64,000 nucleotides of DNA. Origin: Misgurnus anguillicaudatus. Taxonomy: Eukaryota > Chordata > Actinopteri > Cypriniformes > Cobitidae. The DNA lies in contig NC_073342.2 in the NCBI RefSeq assembly GCF_027580225.2, forward strand, positions 10,908,501-10,972,500, read 5' to 3'. Each line of letters starts with the position of its first letter. Position 1 is the first letter of the stretch. The notes under the pieces are model-generated. The model was not told the DNA's origin, made no database searches, and saw only the letters and a list, made by a program, of their open reading frames with translations. Below are positions 54,221 through 64,000 of this stretch, one piece after another. The translations under genes were made by a program, and so were the position numbers.

Positions 54221-55677
54221 GAGACTTACTCAACAAGTGGGTGAAACCTGCAGAAAAGACTGTTGATCAGTTTGCAGAGACTATCGTTTTGGAGCAGTTT
54301 TTACGAATGTTGTGCCCTGAATTACAAACCTGGATTAAAGAACATGATCCAGGGTCTGCTGAGGAAGCTGCAAAGCTTGCGGAAGTCTTTGTTGCAGCAA
54401 GGAAAAGGACTGAGCCTTGGAGTTATGCTCACTGGAAAGCAGTAAGGGATAAACCTTCCTCTCGCAAGACCACCTCACTGCAAGAAGGCGGTAAGAGTAT
54501 GGGTGAGAGACTCTCTAAACAGACAGAAATGCCTAGTTTTTCTGTTGGGACTATTAGGTGTTATAGTTGTGGCCAGATAGGCCATAAGAAACCAATGTGT
54601 CCAAACTTGAATAAGAAACTTTCCAGTGTCTGTTATGTTCCAAAGAATGTGGTACCTGTATCCAGTATTACCTCAATGCCGAATGATGTTACAATTCCTG
54701 TAGACATTAATGGTAAAAAGGTGATAGCTTTGGTAGATACAGGATGTACTCAAACTTTAGTAGAAGCTGATCTTGTTTCTGAAAGCTCTATGGAACATAA
54801 ATGCTCTGTTACGGTAAAATGTATTCATGGTGAAGAACGGTCATATCCTACCACTGAAGTCTATTTGGGGGTTAATGAGCAAACCTTTAAAATGAAGGTG
54901 GGGTTAGCATCAAACCTGCCATATCCTGTGATCATTGGACATGATTATCCTTTGTTAATGGACTTACTGCATCCAAGTAATATGTGTAATGTGGTATTAA
55001 CCCGTGCAAAGACTAAACAGAGTCAGAATCAGGTAGAGAATGAGACAAACTCCCTGAATTGCCTTCCTTATTATGATTGTGACGTTCCAACTCACCCAGT
55101 GAAACCTGTGAAGACTAGAGCAGAGAAGAGGTCAAACAAGTTTCAGGGAACAAAGGTCCAAGTCTCAGATAGGGAGGGTTCAGAAAACCTCAATGTGAAA
55201 GGGATAATTCCTGCTGATATGTCTGAGCTACAAAAAGTAGATTCTGAAATTGGACCAATTTATTCTAAAATGGTAGAACAGGCAAAGCAAGGTAGAGATA
55301 TGGTACTTTTTAAGGGTTCTACTTTTTGCCTGATGAATGAACTTTTATATCGTAAGACTCAAAACAGACAACAAATGGTTCTACCCATGAGTGTACGCAA
55401 GGTAGTGTTAAAACTGGGACATTCTATACCCTGGGCAGGTCATTTGGGCCGTCGCAAAATGCACCATCGAATTAGCAGACACTTTTTCTGGCCAGGGATG
55501 ACCAAAGATATAGCTGAGTTTTGTAAAATATGTCCCGAGTGTCAATGTACTGCCCTCAGAGGGCCTCCAAAGGCTCCTTTAATGCCTCTCCCCATAATAG
55601 ACGTGCCCTTTCAAAGGCTAGGCATGGATATTGTAGGCCCTTTAGAGGGAGCAAAGCAGGCAACAAATACATGCTAG
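54217..55677 (+). pseudogene. SCAN-like, zinc knuckle, protease and integrase zinc module
   Basis: Residues 1-63 continue the SCAN-like domain (VLEQFLRMLCPELQTWIKEH), residues about 115-128 are a CCHC knuckle (CYSCGQIGHKKPMC), and the protease has ALVDTGCTQTLV at 171-182 and VIIGHDYPLL near 245. At about 405-450 is the integrase HHCC module (GHLGRRKMHHRI, CKICPEC). The integrase core begins with MDIVGPL before a frameshift near 55655. The frame stops at 55677. The SCAN-like Gag is the proposed source of vertebrate SCAN domains (established for Gmr1-like elements). Confidence 0.8.
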
Positions 55678-56132
55678 TCATTTGTGACTATGGAAGTCGA
55701 TACCCTGAGGTCTTCCCTTTAAAGAACATCAAGGCAAAGAGTGTAGCTTTTTGTTTGGTACAATTTTTTTCCAGAGTGGGGTTTCCTCTTGAGATATTGA
55801 CTGACAGGGGAACAAATTTTACCTCAAAATTATTGCAACAAGCCTATCAGTTGTTGGGTATAACAGGTTTGAAGACCACCCCTTACCATCCTGAAACTGA
55901 TGGTCTTGTAGAAAGATTCAATCAAACTCTTGTTCAGATGCTTCGCAAATTTGTAAGTGACACAGGGACTGATTGGGATCAATGGCTACCCTATTTACTA
56001 TTTGCGTATAGAGAAGTCCCACAGGCTTCCACAGGTTTTTCTCCTTTTCAGCTTGTCTATGGCCATGATGTGCAGGGTCCTCTCTCTCTGTTAAAAGAGT
56101 CCTGGGAGCAGAGTTTACAGACCCCTACCTAG
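55653..56132 (+). pseudogene. Integrase catalytic core
   Basis: AGNKYMLVICDYGSRYPEVF, then the second Asp in LTDRGTNFTS and the Glu in DGLVERFNQT; the first Asp is in the preceding frame (MDIVGPL). All three D-D-E residues are therefore present in the DNA. The frame ends at 56132 and the sequence goes on in another frame. Confidence 0.8.
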
Positions 56133-56133
56133 T

Positions 56134-56826
56134 CAGGTAAATGTCATCGATTATGTGTTACAGATGAGGGAGAAATTGGAGAAAATGACCAAGTTGGCGG
56201 TAGAGCACTTACGAGAGGCACAGGGCAGGCAGAAATCTTGGTATGATGTAAAGGCAAAGCAGCGATCTTTTGAGGTAGGTCAGCAAGTCTTAGTCATGCT
56301 TCCCACAGAAGAGAACAAACTGTTGGGAAAATGGCAGGGGCCATTCAAAGTTACCAAGAAATTAGGATCCACAACTTATGAAATTGCTACTCCTGGTAGG
56401 TCACGTTCTCATAGAACATTACACATAAATCTTTTGAAGGAATGGTTTCCACAGAAAGAGTCTGCAAATGTGAACTTTGTTCGGTTGGGGAAAGATGAAG
56501 ATGAGGAAGAACAACAGTATTGGTTTGTTAGTCAGGAAACCACCTCAGTTAATCTTGATCATTTATTAGGGGAGCAGAAAGAACAAATTCAAAAGTTGTG
56601 TGACCCAGAACTGTTTAAAACCACCCCTGGTCGTACCACTCTTATTCAACATCAAATTGTGTTGAAATCTAATGCTCAGGTGAAAAGGATGAGTTACCGT
56701 ATTCCAGAGAAGCTGGTATCTGCATTTACTGAGGAGGTAAGAGTAATGCAAGAAATGGGCATTGTTGAACCTTCTCAAAGTGAATGGTGTAATCCAGTTG
56801 TCCTTGTTCCAAAAAAAGGACGGTAG
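56134..56826 (+). pseudogene. Integrase C-terminal domain and start of RT
   Basis: After LQMREKLEKMTKLAVEHL comes an SH3-like integrase end (VGQQVLVMLP, KWQGPFKVTKKLG, LHINLLKEWF), an acidic linker (GKDEDEEEQQ) and the RT entry (HQIVLKSNAQVKRMSYRIP, CNPVVLVPKK). One extra base near the A run at about 56811-56819 causes the stop at 56826. Confidence 0.75.
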
Positions 56827-57973
56827 CTTACGGTTCTGTATTGATTTTCGGTATTTAAATTCAGTCTCTAAATTTGACTCTTTCCCTATGCCTCGTATTG
56901 AAGAGCTGATTGAGAAGTTGGGAAAGGCCAAATATATCAGTACAATTGACTTATGCAAAGGGTACTGGCAGGTGCCTTTGGCCCCTGAGTCTCAAGAACT
57001 GACTGCTTTTCGCACCCCTACTAGCCTAATGCATTTCAAAGTTCTCCCTTTTGGGCTACATGGGGCTCCCCCAACTTTTCAGAGGTTAATGAATACTGTT
57101 TTACAGGATTTAGGGGAATTCACCGGAGCTTATCTTGATGATGTGGTCATTTTTAGTGATAGCTGGGAGACACATCTTTATCACCTAACAACAGTGTTCA
57201 AGCGAATTAAAGATGCTGGTTTGACAATTAATCCTGCTAAGTGTTCATTAGCCAAGAATGAGACTGAGTATCTGGGCTATGTTTTAGGTAATGGTGTTAT
57301 TAAACCCCAAGTCCAGAAGATACATGCCATCCAGACTTGCTCACTTCCATGCACAAAAAAACAGGTTAGGTCCTTTTTGGGATTAGCAGGATGGTACAGG
57401 AGGTTTATACCTCATTTTGCTACTAGGGCAGCTCCTTTAACAGAGTTGACACGGAAGTCAGGCCCAAACCAAATTCAGTGGACTGAACACTCTAGACAAG
57501 CTTTCCAGGATTTGAGAAATGCATTGGTAACTAATCCTGTTTTGTACAGTCCTGATTTTGACAAAACGTTTGTTCTTCAGACAGATGCTTCTGAAGTAGG
57601 ATTGGGAGCTGTATTAAAGCAAGAGCAGGAAGGGGTGTTACATCCTGTGGCTTACTTGAGTAGAAAACTTTATCCTAGGGAGACAAGATATTCTGTCATT
57701 GAGAAAGAGTGTTTGGCAGTGAAATGGGCTCTAGACTCTCTTAAATACTATCTGTTGGGTCGAGATTTTTTAGTTGAGACCGATCATAGAGCCCTTCAAT
57801 GGATTGACAAAATGAAAGATACAAATGCTCGTGTGACTCGTTGGAGTTTGGCAATGCAACCATTTCATTTCACTGTAAGACATCGCCCAGGGTCAGAAAA
57901 TGTGATTGCTGACTGTCTCTCTCGCTTACCTTGCGAGAGTTTGGAGGAGGGGGAAGATGTGGGGATGTCATAA
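56815..57973 (+). pseudogene. Reverse transcriptase and RNase H
   Basis: RT blocks are in order: RFCIDFRYLNSVS, STIDLCKGYWQVPL, FKVLPFGLHGAPPTFQRLMN, AYLDDVVIFSD (the catalytic YLDD) and SFLGLAGWYRRFIPHF. RNase H follows with LQTDASEVGLGAVLKQ, VIEKECLAVKWAL and VETDHRALQWI. This part has no stop. It ends inside the 3' LTR. It would copy the element RNA into DNA if the upstream shifts were absent. Confidence 0.85.
57942..57958 (+). promoter_or_regulatory. Polypurine tract of the Gmr1-like element
   Basis: GGAGGAGGGGGAAGATG directly before the 3' LTR; it overlaps the RNase H reading frame. Confidence 0.7.
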
Positions 57974-58667
57974 ATTGTTTTTGTGTTTTGTAATGGTTTG
58001 GTTTGTTTAAATGCATGTTTATGCTTTCTTTATGTTTGTTTGTTTGTTTATTTAAAAATAAATTTTGGTTACTTTCTGGTCTAAGGGTGCACATTAGATC
58101 AAAGAAAGGACACAAAGTTTTCATTTTTATTTTATTTAAAGTTTGAATGATGTATTTCTCTTACCTTTTGTTTTTCGGGGTGCATGACTGCAGCATGCTA
58201 TCCGGGAGTAAAGTTAAAGAGGATGCGCGGCCTTCCTGTTCCTCATTATATGCTATCTTGGGGGATTATGGGTAATGTAGGCATAGTCCATCCAATATGA
58301 GTGAGCAGGGGAGTCATTGGTTTGTGTCTGTTTGGAATACTATTTTTGGAAATGTATTGTGGTTGTTTTTGGTATTTTGTTTTTATATTTGTTTTGGGGA
58401 TTGTTTATTGATGTTAAGATTAATTTTGAACTTAAGTGTTAAATGTATATTGCTTGTGTATTTATGTACATGATTTTCATTTTCCCCATGTGTGTGTATA
58501 TTGGTTTAACCCTTAGTTATATAGGGTTCCTTTTCCATGGTTAAGTCAGTTTATGTTTGGTTTGGATGTTGTGCTGAGGATCCCAGTTAATTTCAGGATT
58601 CGAATAAAAATCCTTTTTGTGATGGCAAGCAGTGTGTCCTGCCTTTTTCTCTGCTCACATCCCCACA
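57959..58667 (+). repeat. 3' LTR of the Gmr1-like element
   Basis: 709 bp; AATAAA at 58603. Nearly identical to the 5' LTR. Confidence 0.9.
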
Positions 58668-58672
58668 CCATC

Positions 58673-59176
58673 ATTCACCAGCATGACAGCGCATCACGCA
58701 CTCATTATGATCTGTTCAGAAACTTAAATGCACGTGTGTATTTTTTTTTTGAGAGAGAAATCACAGATAATTAGCAAACTTCAGACGCTGTGGAAATAAT
58801 ATGTCACGTGTCTTTACAGGATCTTTACGGTATCTGTGTGAATGCACGCACAGATTCTGGAAAATCATTGGCAGTGTGAATGAACCAAAAATCAAACAAT
58901 TCTGGACAAATCCTGGATGCGTTTTCTGTGTATTTTTCATAATCTCTGTGTTAAAGGGCTTAGGATATTGAAATTAATTTAATACCATCATGTTTCAGTT
59001 TAACTGATACAGGTAACTAACATCAATGAAACCAATAGAGCAGGTAGCACAAAATAAGTATGTAACAGTTTAAACAGTGTGTGCCATGCCATTTTTAAAC
59101 ATCTGGGTGAAGTGCAGAGCAACCAAATTAATCACAAGCTAGAATGTTTATAAGCTTTATAATTTTTATTGAGTCT
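58673..59176. other. Unassigned sequence
   Basis: Continuation of the flank before the Gmr1-like insertion. No gene or clear repeat seen. Confidence 0.35.
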
Positions 59177-59432
59177 TAATATCCTGGCCAACTTGCCCAT
59201 TGGCTTATGTATACAATCCCCATGTATACAAATTGGTTATATCACTCGATCTCCTTTCCAGTAATAAGCTTATGTGTGGTGGGCTTTCTGGCACAATATG
59301 GCTTCTGTTGTATCATTTACGTGGATGCTGCACATTGGTGGTGGCTGAAGAGATTCTCCATTCATATATAAAGCACTTTGAGTGCTGCAGAAAAGCGCTA
59401 TATAAATGTAACAAATTAATTCATTAATATGA
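59177..59432 (+). mobile_element. Truncated SINE, same family as 14886-15255
   Basis: Shares TGGCCAACTTGCCCATTGGC-type text, GGATGCTGCACATTGGTGGT and the tail AAGCGCTATATAAATGTAAC. The 5' third is missing. Confidence 0.7.
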
Positions 59433-59499
59433 TATTTGATATTTCATTTCTGGTCTCAGTTACCAAAGCATTACTTTATAAACTTAACATAAATAAAAC

Positions 59500-59812
59500 T
59501 TTTAGTACGGTGGCCTAATCATACACAACACAATGAAATTTAAAAAGCAAATGTAAGTTCACAACACAACAAAATGAAGGCATGGCACAATGAAATTAAG
59601 GAACAACACAATGAAATAAAGCCACAACACACCGAAATAAACCACAACACAACGAAATAAAACCACAACACAATAAAATAAAGCCACAACACAACGAAAT
59701 ACAACACAACGAAAATGTTTCAGACTCTTTATTTTGGCCTTATGTGGCCTTATTTCATTGTGTTGTGCCTCAATTTCATTGTGTTGTGCATGATTAGGCT
59801 ACCGCACTTTAG
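59500..59812. repeat. Palindromic element with an ACAACACAATGAAAT minisatellite
   Basis: TTTAGTACGGTGGCCTAATC at the left is mirrored by TGATTAGGCTACCGCACTTT at the right. In between are about nine diverged units of CACAACACAATGAAATAAAGC on the plus strand and two inverted ones. Confidence 0.75.
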
Positions 59813-59884
59813 AGAACCATTTGCTAAAAACTCCACCAGACAACATAAGTACATATCTAACTTAATACATATACAGCAGAAGCA

Positions 59885-60306
59885 ATTTAAGCTTTTTAAT
59901 GCACAGATTTGATCCAAGAGTGTGCATACGCAAAATCCACAGCAACATTCACATTTATTAAAACCTAAAAACGTTATAAAAACATGTCAGCAGATTTACG
60001 CACTTTTGCTTGTCCGACAGGTTTTTGGAAATATGAGCCATTCTTGCTGCTTGAAAAGGATTTGAACATTGACAGGCAATATTTTTTATATGTCGATAAC
60101 ATTAATTGGGCATCGTATAAAGTTGGAGATCTGAAATGCACAAGTTCAAGATCATTTGCAATTTATAGATTTCACATCTAAAAGAAATGTGTAAACGTGT
60201 TTTCTGTGGATACGGTTGTTCTATGAATCACATATAAGCATTTTTTTTTTATTATGGTGAGGTAAAATTTAGGGTGGCTTCTGCACAGCATTTTTTAAAT
60301 GAGGCC
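59885..60306. mobile_element. Remnant of a GAGGCCCC-ended Harbinger-like element
   Basis: The right end TTTTTTAAATGAGGCCCC matches the terminus of the element at 37290-40743, with GCATACGCAAAATC-like text at the left. No left terminus and no gene. Confidence 0.4.
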
Positions 60307-61411
60307 CCAGGTAATGAGAAGTGATACTGTGTTTGTTATCAACGTTTTATCAACTACACTGTAAAAATGCAACAACAAATTATAACTTGGTTTTGCAAGT
60401 CAATTCAACCTATTATTTTAAGTTTTTATTTCACTGCCATTTTATAATCTGAACCTTATCTCATCATAAAGAGAGCAGAAAGATTCTTCAGATGTTAATG
60501 GTTCTTTTCTATGGCATCGTACATTAATTAAAGTAATTGTCTATGGGTGTTGAATGAGTCATTTTGATCAGTTTATTAGCATAAGGTTATTGAATGAACT
60601 GAGAATAAAAGGAGGAAACCTTTTTAAAAATAATGCCGTTTTGATCCTTTGTAGTTACAGAGCATTGTTTTGTGTAGTTTTTGTAAATTCAGATGAGATA
60701 TTGATTAATGTCACTAAAATCACACAAACAACATAAATCAAATGACTGTTGTTTTGTTGTGCCTTTCTTACGTGATAAAGAGATGTTATTTCTTAAAATG
60801 TATCATTTTAATAAAAAAATATTTTATAATGTTACACAAATAATCAGACCTAATCTCACTTTGATAGAATTTCAAGATTTGATTTTAAAATACATCCATT
60901 AACCTACCATAAGATGTTCAAATTACAAGAATCATAAATGTAATGAAGTACAATATGTTTATTTACTTGTCCATATCTATAACGCCACATTTGAAATGTT
61001 TGTCTTTTTTATTGAATCATTGCTTCACTGTTGATCTGAGCAAATAAAGTGATGATGACTCTTTTTATATTTATGCATTTTGTAGAGGTCATTGTTATTG
61101 GTACATAGTTGGGTTATTAAAGCCTGAACATCAAGAATAACTGAGGAACAAACTTCAGGTCTCTTATTACAAGCCAAGCTGTACTTTGTCCTTTTTTACA
61201 GCATCAATAAATCTTAAGAGTTAATTTTTTTAGATTGCTATCAAAAAAAAAAAAAAACACTGTTCTGTTCAGTCCAAGCCAAAGTAATGTCTACACATTT
61301 TAATGTGAAAATTAAGCATAATATTTGTCCTCATGACGTTCAATCAGAGTAGATTTTTGAATAGTCCATGGCTGTGCTGTCTAAGCATGACATACAGATA
61401 TATGGTTTATA
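60307..61411. other. Unassigned AT-rich sequence
   Basis: A CACTGTAAAAATGCAACA near 60358 looks like a stray DNA-element end, and an A(14) run is at about 61243. No gene is recognised. Confidence 0.3.
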
Positions 61412-61412
61412 T

Positions 61413-61770
61413 ACAGTGGGTGAAATAAGTATTAAACACGTCCCATGTGAATTGCACAGGGAAAAAGTATTGAGCACATGAAGAAAGGCATGGAAAGCCA
61501 AGACAACAGCTGAAAACTATCAATAATTAAAAAGCAGTCCGGCCACCTGTCAGTGCAAATTAATATCAGCTGGTTCACTCCCAACTGATGGCCTACAAAA
61601 AACGTCTCATTGCCAAGGAGTCATACAAGACACATCTCATAATGGGGAAAAGCAAATGGCTTGCAAGACCTTTGCAACCTAACTGTTGCAATGCCATAAT
61701 GATGGCATTGGTTATTATAGGTGCATTTTTAAGTTTCTGATTGTTCCAGTGAGCACTGTTGGAGCCGTAA
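61413..61770 (+). mobile_element. Truncated Tc1-like element, left end
   Basis: Starts CAGTGGGTGAAATAAGTATT, a common fish Tc1 terminus. It is followed by scrambled transposase text (MAYKKRLIAKESYKTHL from about 61590). Only the first few hundred bases remain; it runs into the microsatellite. Confidence 0.6.
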
Positions 61771-61820
61771 TATGCACGCACACACACACACACGCACGCG
61801 CACGCGCACGCGCACGCACG

Positions 61821-61851
<31 letters not shown>
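61771..61851. repeat. (CA)n/(CG)n microsatellite
   Basis: Strict alternation of purine and pyrimidine over about 80 bp with a GCGC-rich middle. Confidence 0.95.
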
Positions 61852-62156
61852 TTTTATCGGTGCCTATGTAAATATTAAATGTTCTTATTTCATATGGATT
61901 GTTTATATAATTTTTAACATTTATTAACAAAAACATAAATAAACAAAATTTTAACATTGCACAATACCATTTTAAAAATGTTAAGAAATGTGAAAGAAAA
62001 GTCCATAAGATGTTTTTGCATGTTGTTTTCACATAGTGTTTTTGTTTTAGTTAACTCGCTCACACAAATAGATGTGTTCGACTTCATCAAGAACCGACAG
62101 GCAACATCAAAGTAGGACTGCGAGTTAAAAGCAGACCTTTATGCATGATTTCTTAA

Positions 62157-62514
62157 AGGTGCTCTAAGCGAATCTGTGTGACGTTACTTTTTGTTGATGT
62201 TTTAACTGTTTTCAAACAAATGGAGCGTAGCTAACTTCTCCCCCTCCCTTCCGTGCTTTCATGAACGCGCCTAACCCCCACCCCCAAATCCTTCTTGTCG
62301 TTTATTGGCTAGAACACTTTGTTATCGTTTCTGATGGTAGGTTTGGCCACTTTGTTGTTATTACAGTTTGTGGAGCCTGGGCTGTCTACAGAGATTTGCG
62401 TTTTTTTACAGTTTGATCGGTGGACAGGCAGCAAGCAGATAGTGAGGAGATGTTTGCTGTATGAAACAAAAAATGTGTTATGGTCTAAAACGCGTGAATT
62501 TGCTTAAAGCACCT
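62157..62514. mobile_element. MITE with TTAA target duplication
   Basis: AGGTGCTCTAAGCGAAT at the left and ATTTGCTTAAAGCACCT at the right, flanked by TTAA on both sides (62153-62156, 62515-62518). TTAA is the target of piggyBac and Kolobok elements. Non-coding. Confidence 0.75.
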
Positions 62515-62518
62515 TTAA

Positions 62519-63556
62519 ATCGCTCTTGTGGTTTTTGCAGCGACACTTGAAGCCAAACACATCCAAATAGAAAACAAGTTGGAAGCCTGGCTTTTATCAA
62601 ATGGTTGAGAGAAAAGCAGAAAACACTGTTATTAAGCAGCTGTGCCTGTGACGGCCGTCAATTAAACTGAAGCCGGTCTCTGTCCTTACTCCTGATAAAC
62701 ACGCACTGACACCTTTTTTTAAGTAGGCCTATGCACTCAGCTACCTTGAAAATTTTTACGACTTTTTAGACAACAACTACAACAAAAATGCTGCAGTATA
62801 TCTGTAGCCTATCTTTTTAAGTCTGCTGGTGTGTCCTGGAATATCAGATAAACTGGGCCATCAGGTAAAATGGGCCACTTAAGGTTTGAGTGTCATATTT
62901 CTTACAAAGTTACCAACCAATGACTGGAAAGAATTTTGTACTTGACTTATAGCTAATTATTTTATTGGTCTGTGGCTGAGCTGAGGTTGCTGGGGGGGGG
63001 CTGATATATCCAATCTTACTTCTCAATAATAAGGTTGGTAAATCAATGAAAAACAAATGCACATTAAGAAGAAAATAGTCTTAATCCATGTCTTGATGGC
63101 CTCTGTGGGATGTTGATTTATAGCTCAATTATTGAAATTTTTGTTTATATACAAAAAAAAAAACATTTTTAGTAACTGTCCCAATTTACCTAAATGTGTT
63201 AAGGTAAAATTAGCCATTAATTTAATTTAAATTGGTCACCCAGTTGAGTTTATTTGTGTTATTAAATTTATTTATATTATTAATTTATTAATATTGTTGC
63301 ATTTATGACAAACACTTTCCACATTTTACCTTCTAAATGTTTTTGTATGTGTGAAGTGTGTTTATATGTATCGACATAATGAACGACAATCAAATTTATG
63401 TTTTAATGTCATTTAAATGCAACGTACACTGTTACATTATTAAATGTAATATAAGTAATACATTTAATCAGAAATTATTATTTTACTTTGCAGTCTGACT
63501 GGCCCATTTTTCCCAAATCTTTCTATCTCAAAAATTAGGAGCAGCACCCCCTGGTG
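62519..63556. other. Unassigned sequence
   Basis: AT-rich. CTGGGCCATCAGGTAAAATG near 62852 and TGACTGGCCCATTTTTCCC near 63497 may be the two ends of a degraded repeat. No gene is seen. Confidence 0.3.
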
Positions 63557-64000
63557 GCTTCGCAATGTCTCAGAAGATAATTTATTTTCTTCAATCACAC
63601 AGCCCAAAAGTCCCGAGGACTAGCGTTATTTGTCCAAATGACTCGTTATCATGCATATCAGAAAAAGGTAATCTTTTCAAAAACTATTTAAAAATATAGC
63701 CAAATTGTTTCGCGGTGTTTAACGCACATGTAAATGTAACAGAACATTTAAAGTAAAGAAGATTGAATTAAATTATTAAAACGACATGAAAGGAACTACA
63801 TTGTAAAGCCTCGATGTACAATAAGGAACATGCGCATTTAAGAGTGGTGGGTATTTAAAAAATTAATATAAATTATTCCCATGCATCGATTTTAATGTTA
63901 AACGTCTATAAATCCAAATTAATACATATTTAATATATTCCAACAATTTAGGATATGATGTTTTTATTTTAAAGTCGAAAAATATCTTATTTTTACACCG
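63557..64000. repeat. Dispersed 0.43 kb repeat, copy 2 (to window edge)
   Basis: Same orientation as 42416-42846. It has a short extra piece (GTTATCATGCATATCAG) near 63645 and several substitutions. It reaches the window end, so the true boundary is unknown. Confidence 0.75.

Larger units (their letters stand above)
52772..58667 (+). mobile_element. Gmr1-like Ty3/gypsy retrotransposon (IN before RT)
   Basis: LTRs of about 710 bp begin TGTGGGGATG and end CATCCCCACA, with a 5-bp duplication CCATC (52767-52771, 58668-58672). The order is Gag with SCAN-like domain, zinc knuckle, protease, integrase, RT, RNase H. Integrase upstream of RT is the Ty1/copia-like order that defines the Gmr1 group of deuterostome gypsy elements. 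The LTRs are almost identical, but the coding region has about four frameshifts. Confidence 0.9.

Noticed and set aside
61593..62032. Frames full of Cys-Val or Ala-Arg repeats
   Set aside because: They are translations of the CA/CG microsatellite.

Overview
The window looks like intergenic and intronic DNA of a teleost fish, most likely a cyprinid. The evidence is vertebrate-type introns, GIMAP (AIG1-type GTPase) exons, the teleost Tc1, hAT and PIF/Harbinger miniature elements, tRNA-derived SINEs, an L1 fragment and two complete LTR retroelements. There are no bacterial genes or operons. Most of the 64 kb is transposable elements nested in each other. Few host coding exons are visible.

Layout. 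3-3149 (+): the last four coding exons of a SAMD3-like gene, with repeats in intron 2 and the 3' UTR. 4.8-8.3 kb (-): a decayed gene with SWIM-like, YqaJ-nuclease and PHD-like parts, split by a Harbinger-type element and by a palindromic MITE just after its start codon. 8.98-11.76 kb: a Tc1 transposon (dead DD34E transposase) with a second element in its right terminal repeat. 12.0-16.3 kb: an unassigned 4.3 kb element with inverted repeats of about 480 bp, carrying a decayed nuclease-like gene. 16.7-17.3 kb: an L1 reverse transcriptase fragment. 17.3-29.0 kb (-): an 11.6 kb LTR element with gag, protease, part of integrase and an envelope-like region, but no reverse transcriptase or RNase H. 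31.26-35.76 kb: a 4.5 kb element whose ends are arrays of the palindrome ACTAGT. 35.9-52.4 kb (+): two AIG1 GTPase exons and a Ser-rich terminal exon, separated by introns full of nested elements. 52.77-58.67 kb (+): a Gmr1-like Ty3/gypsy element with a SCAN-like Gag and integrase placed before reverse transcriptase. 58.7-64 kb: further SINE, Tc1, TTAA-flanked and palindromic repeats. The window ends in a second copy of a repeat seen at 42.4 kb.

How the parts relate. The host genes are probably the SAMD3-like gene and a GIMAP-type immune GTPase gene or gene cluster. Both AIG1 exons are phase 1-1, so they could be joined in one transcript or belong to tandem genes that share the terminal exon. 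Three elements (4995-6252, 10466-11667, 31264-35759) are flanked by an identical 3-bp CAG or CTG duplication. A fourth (37290-40743) has CAG on one side and CTG on the other. Two of the four carry Myb/SANT-like remnants typical of PIF/Harbinger. The minus-strand LTR element shows a possible -1 ribosomal frameshift site between its first two reading frames. All family calls come from reading motifs by eye; no database search was run.
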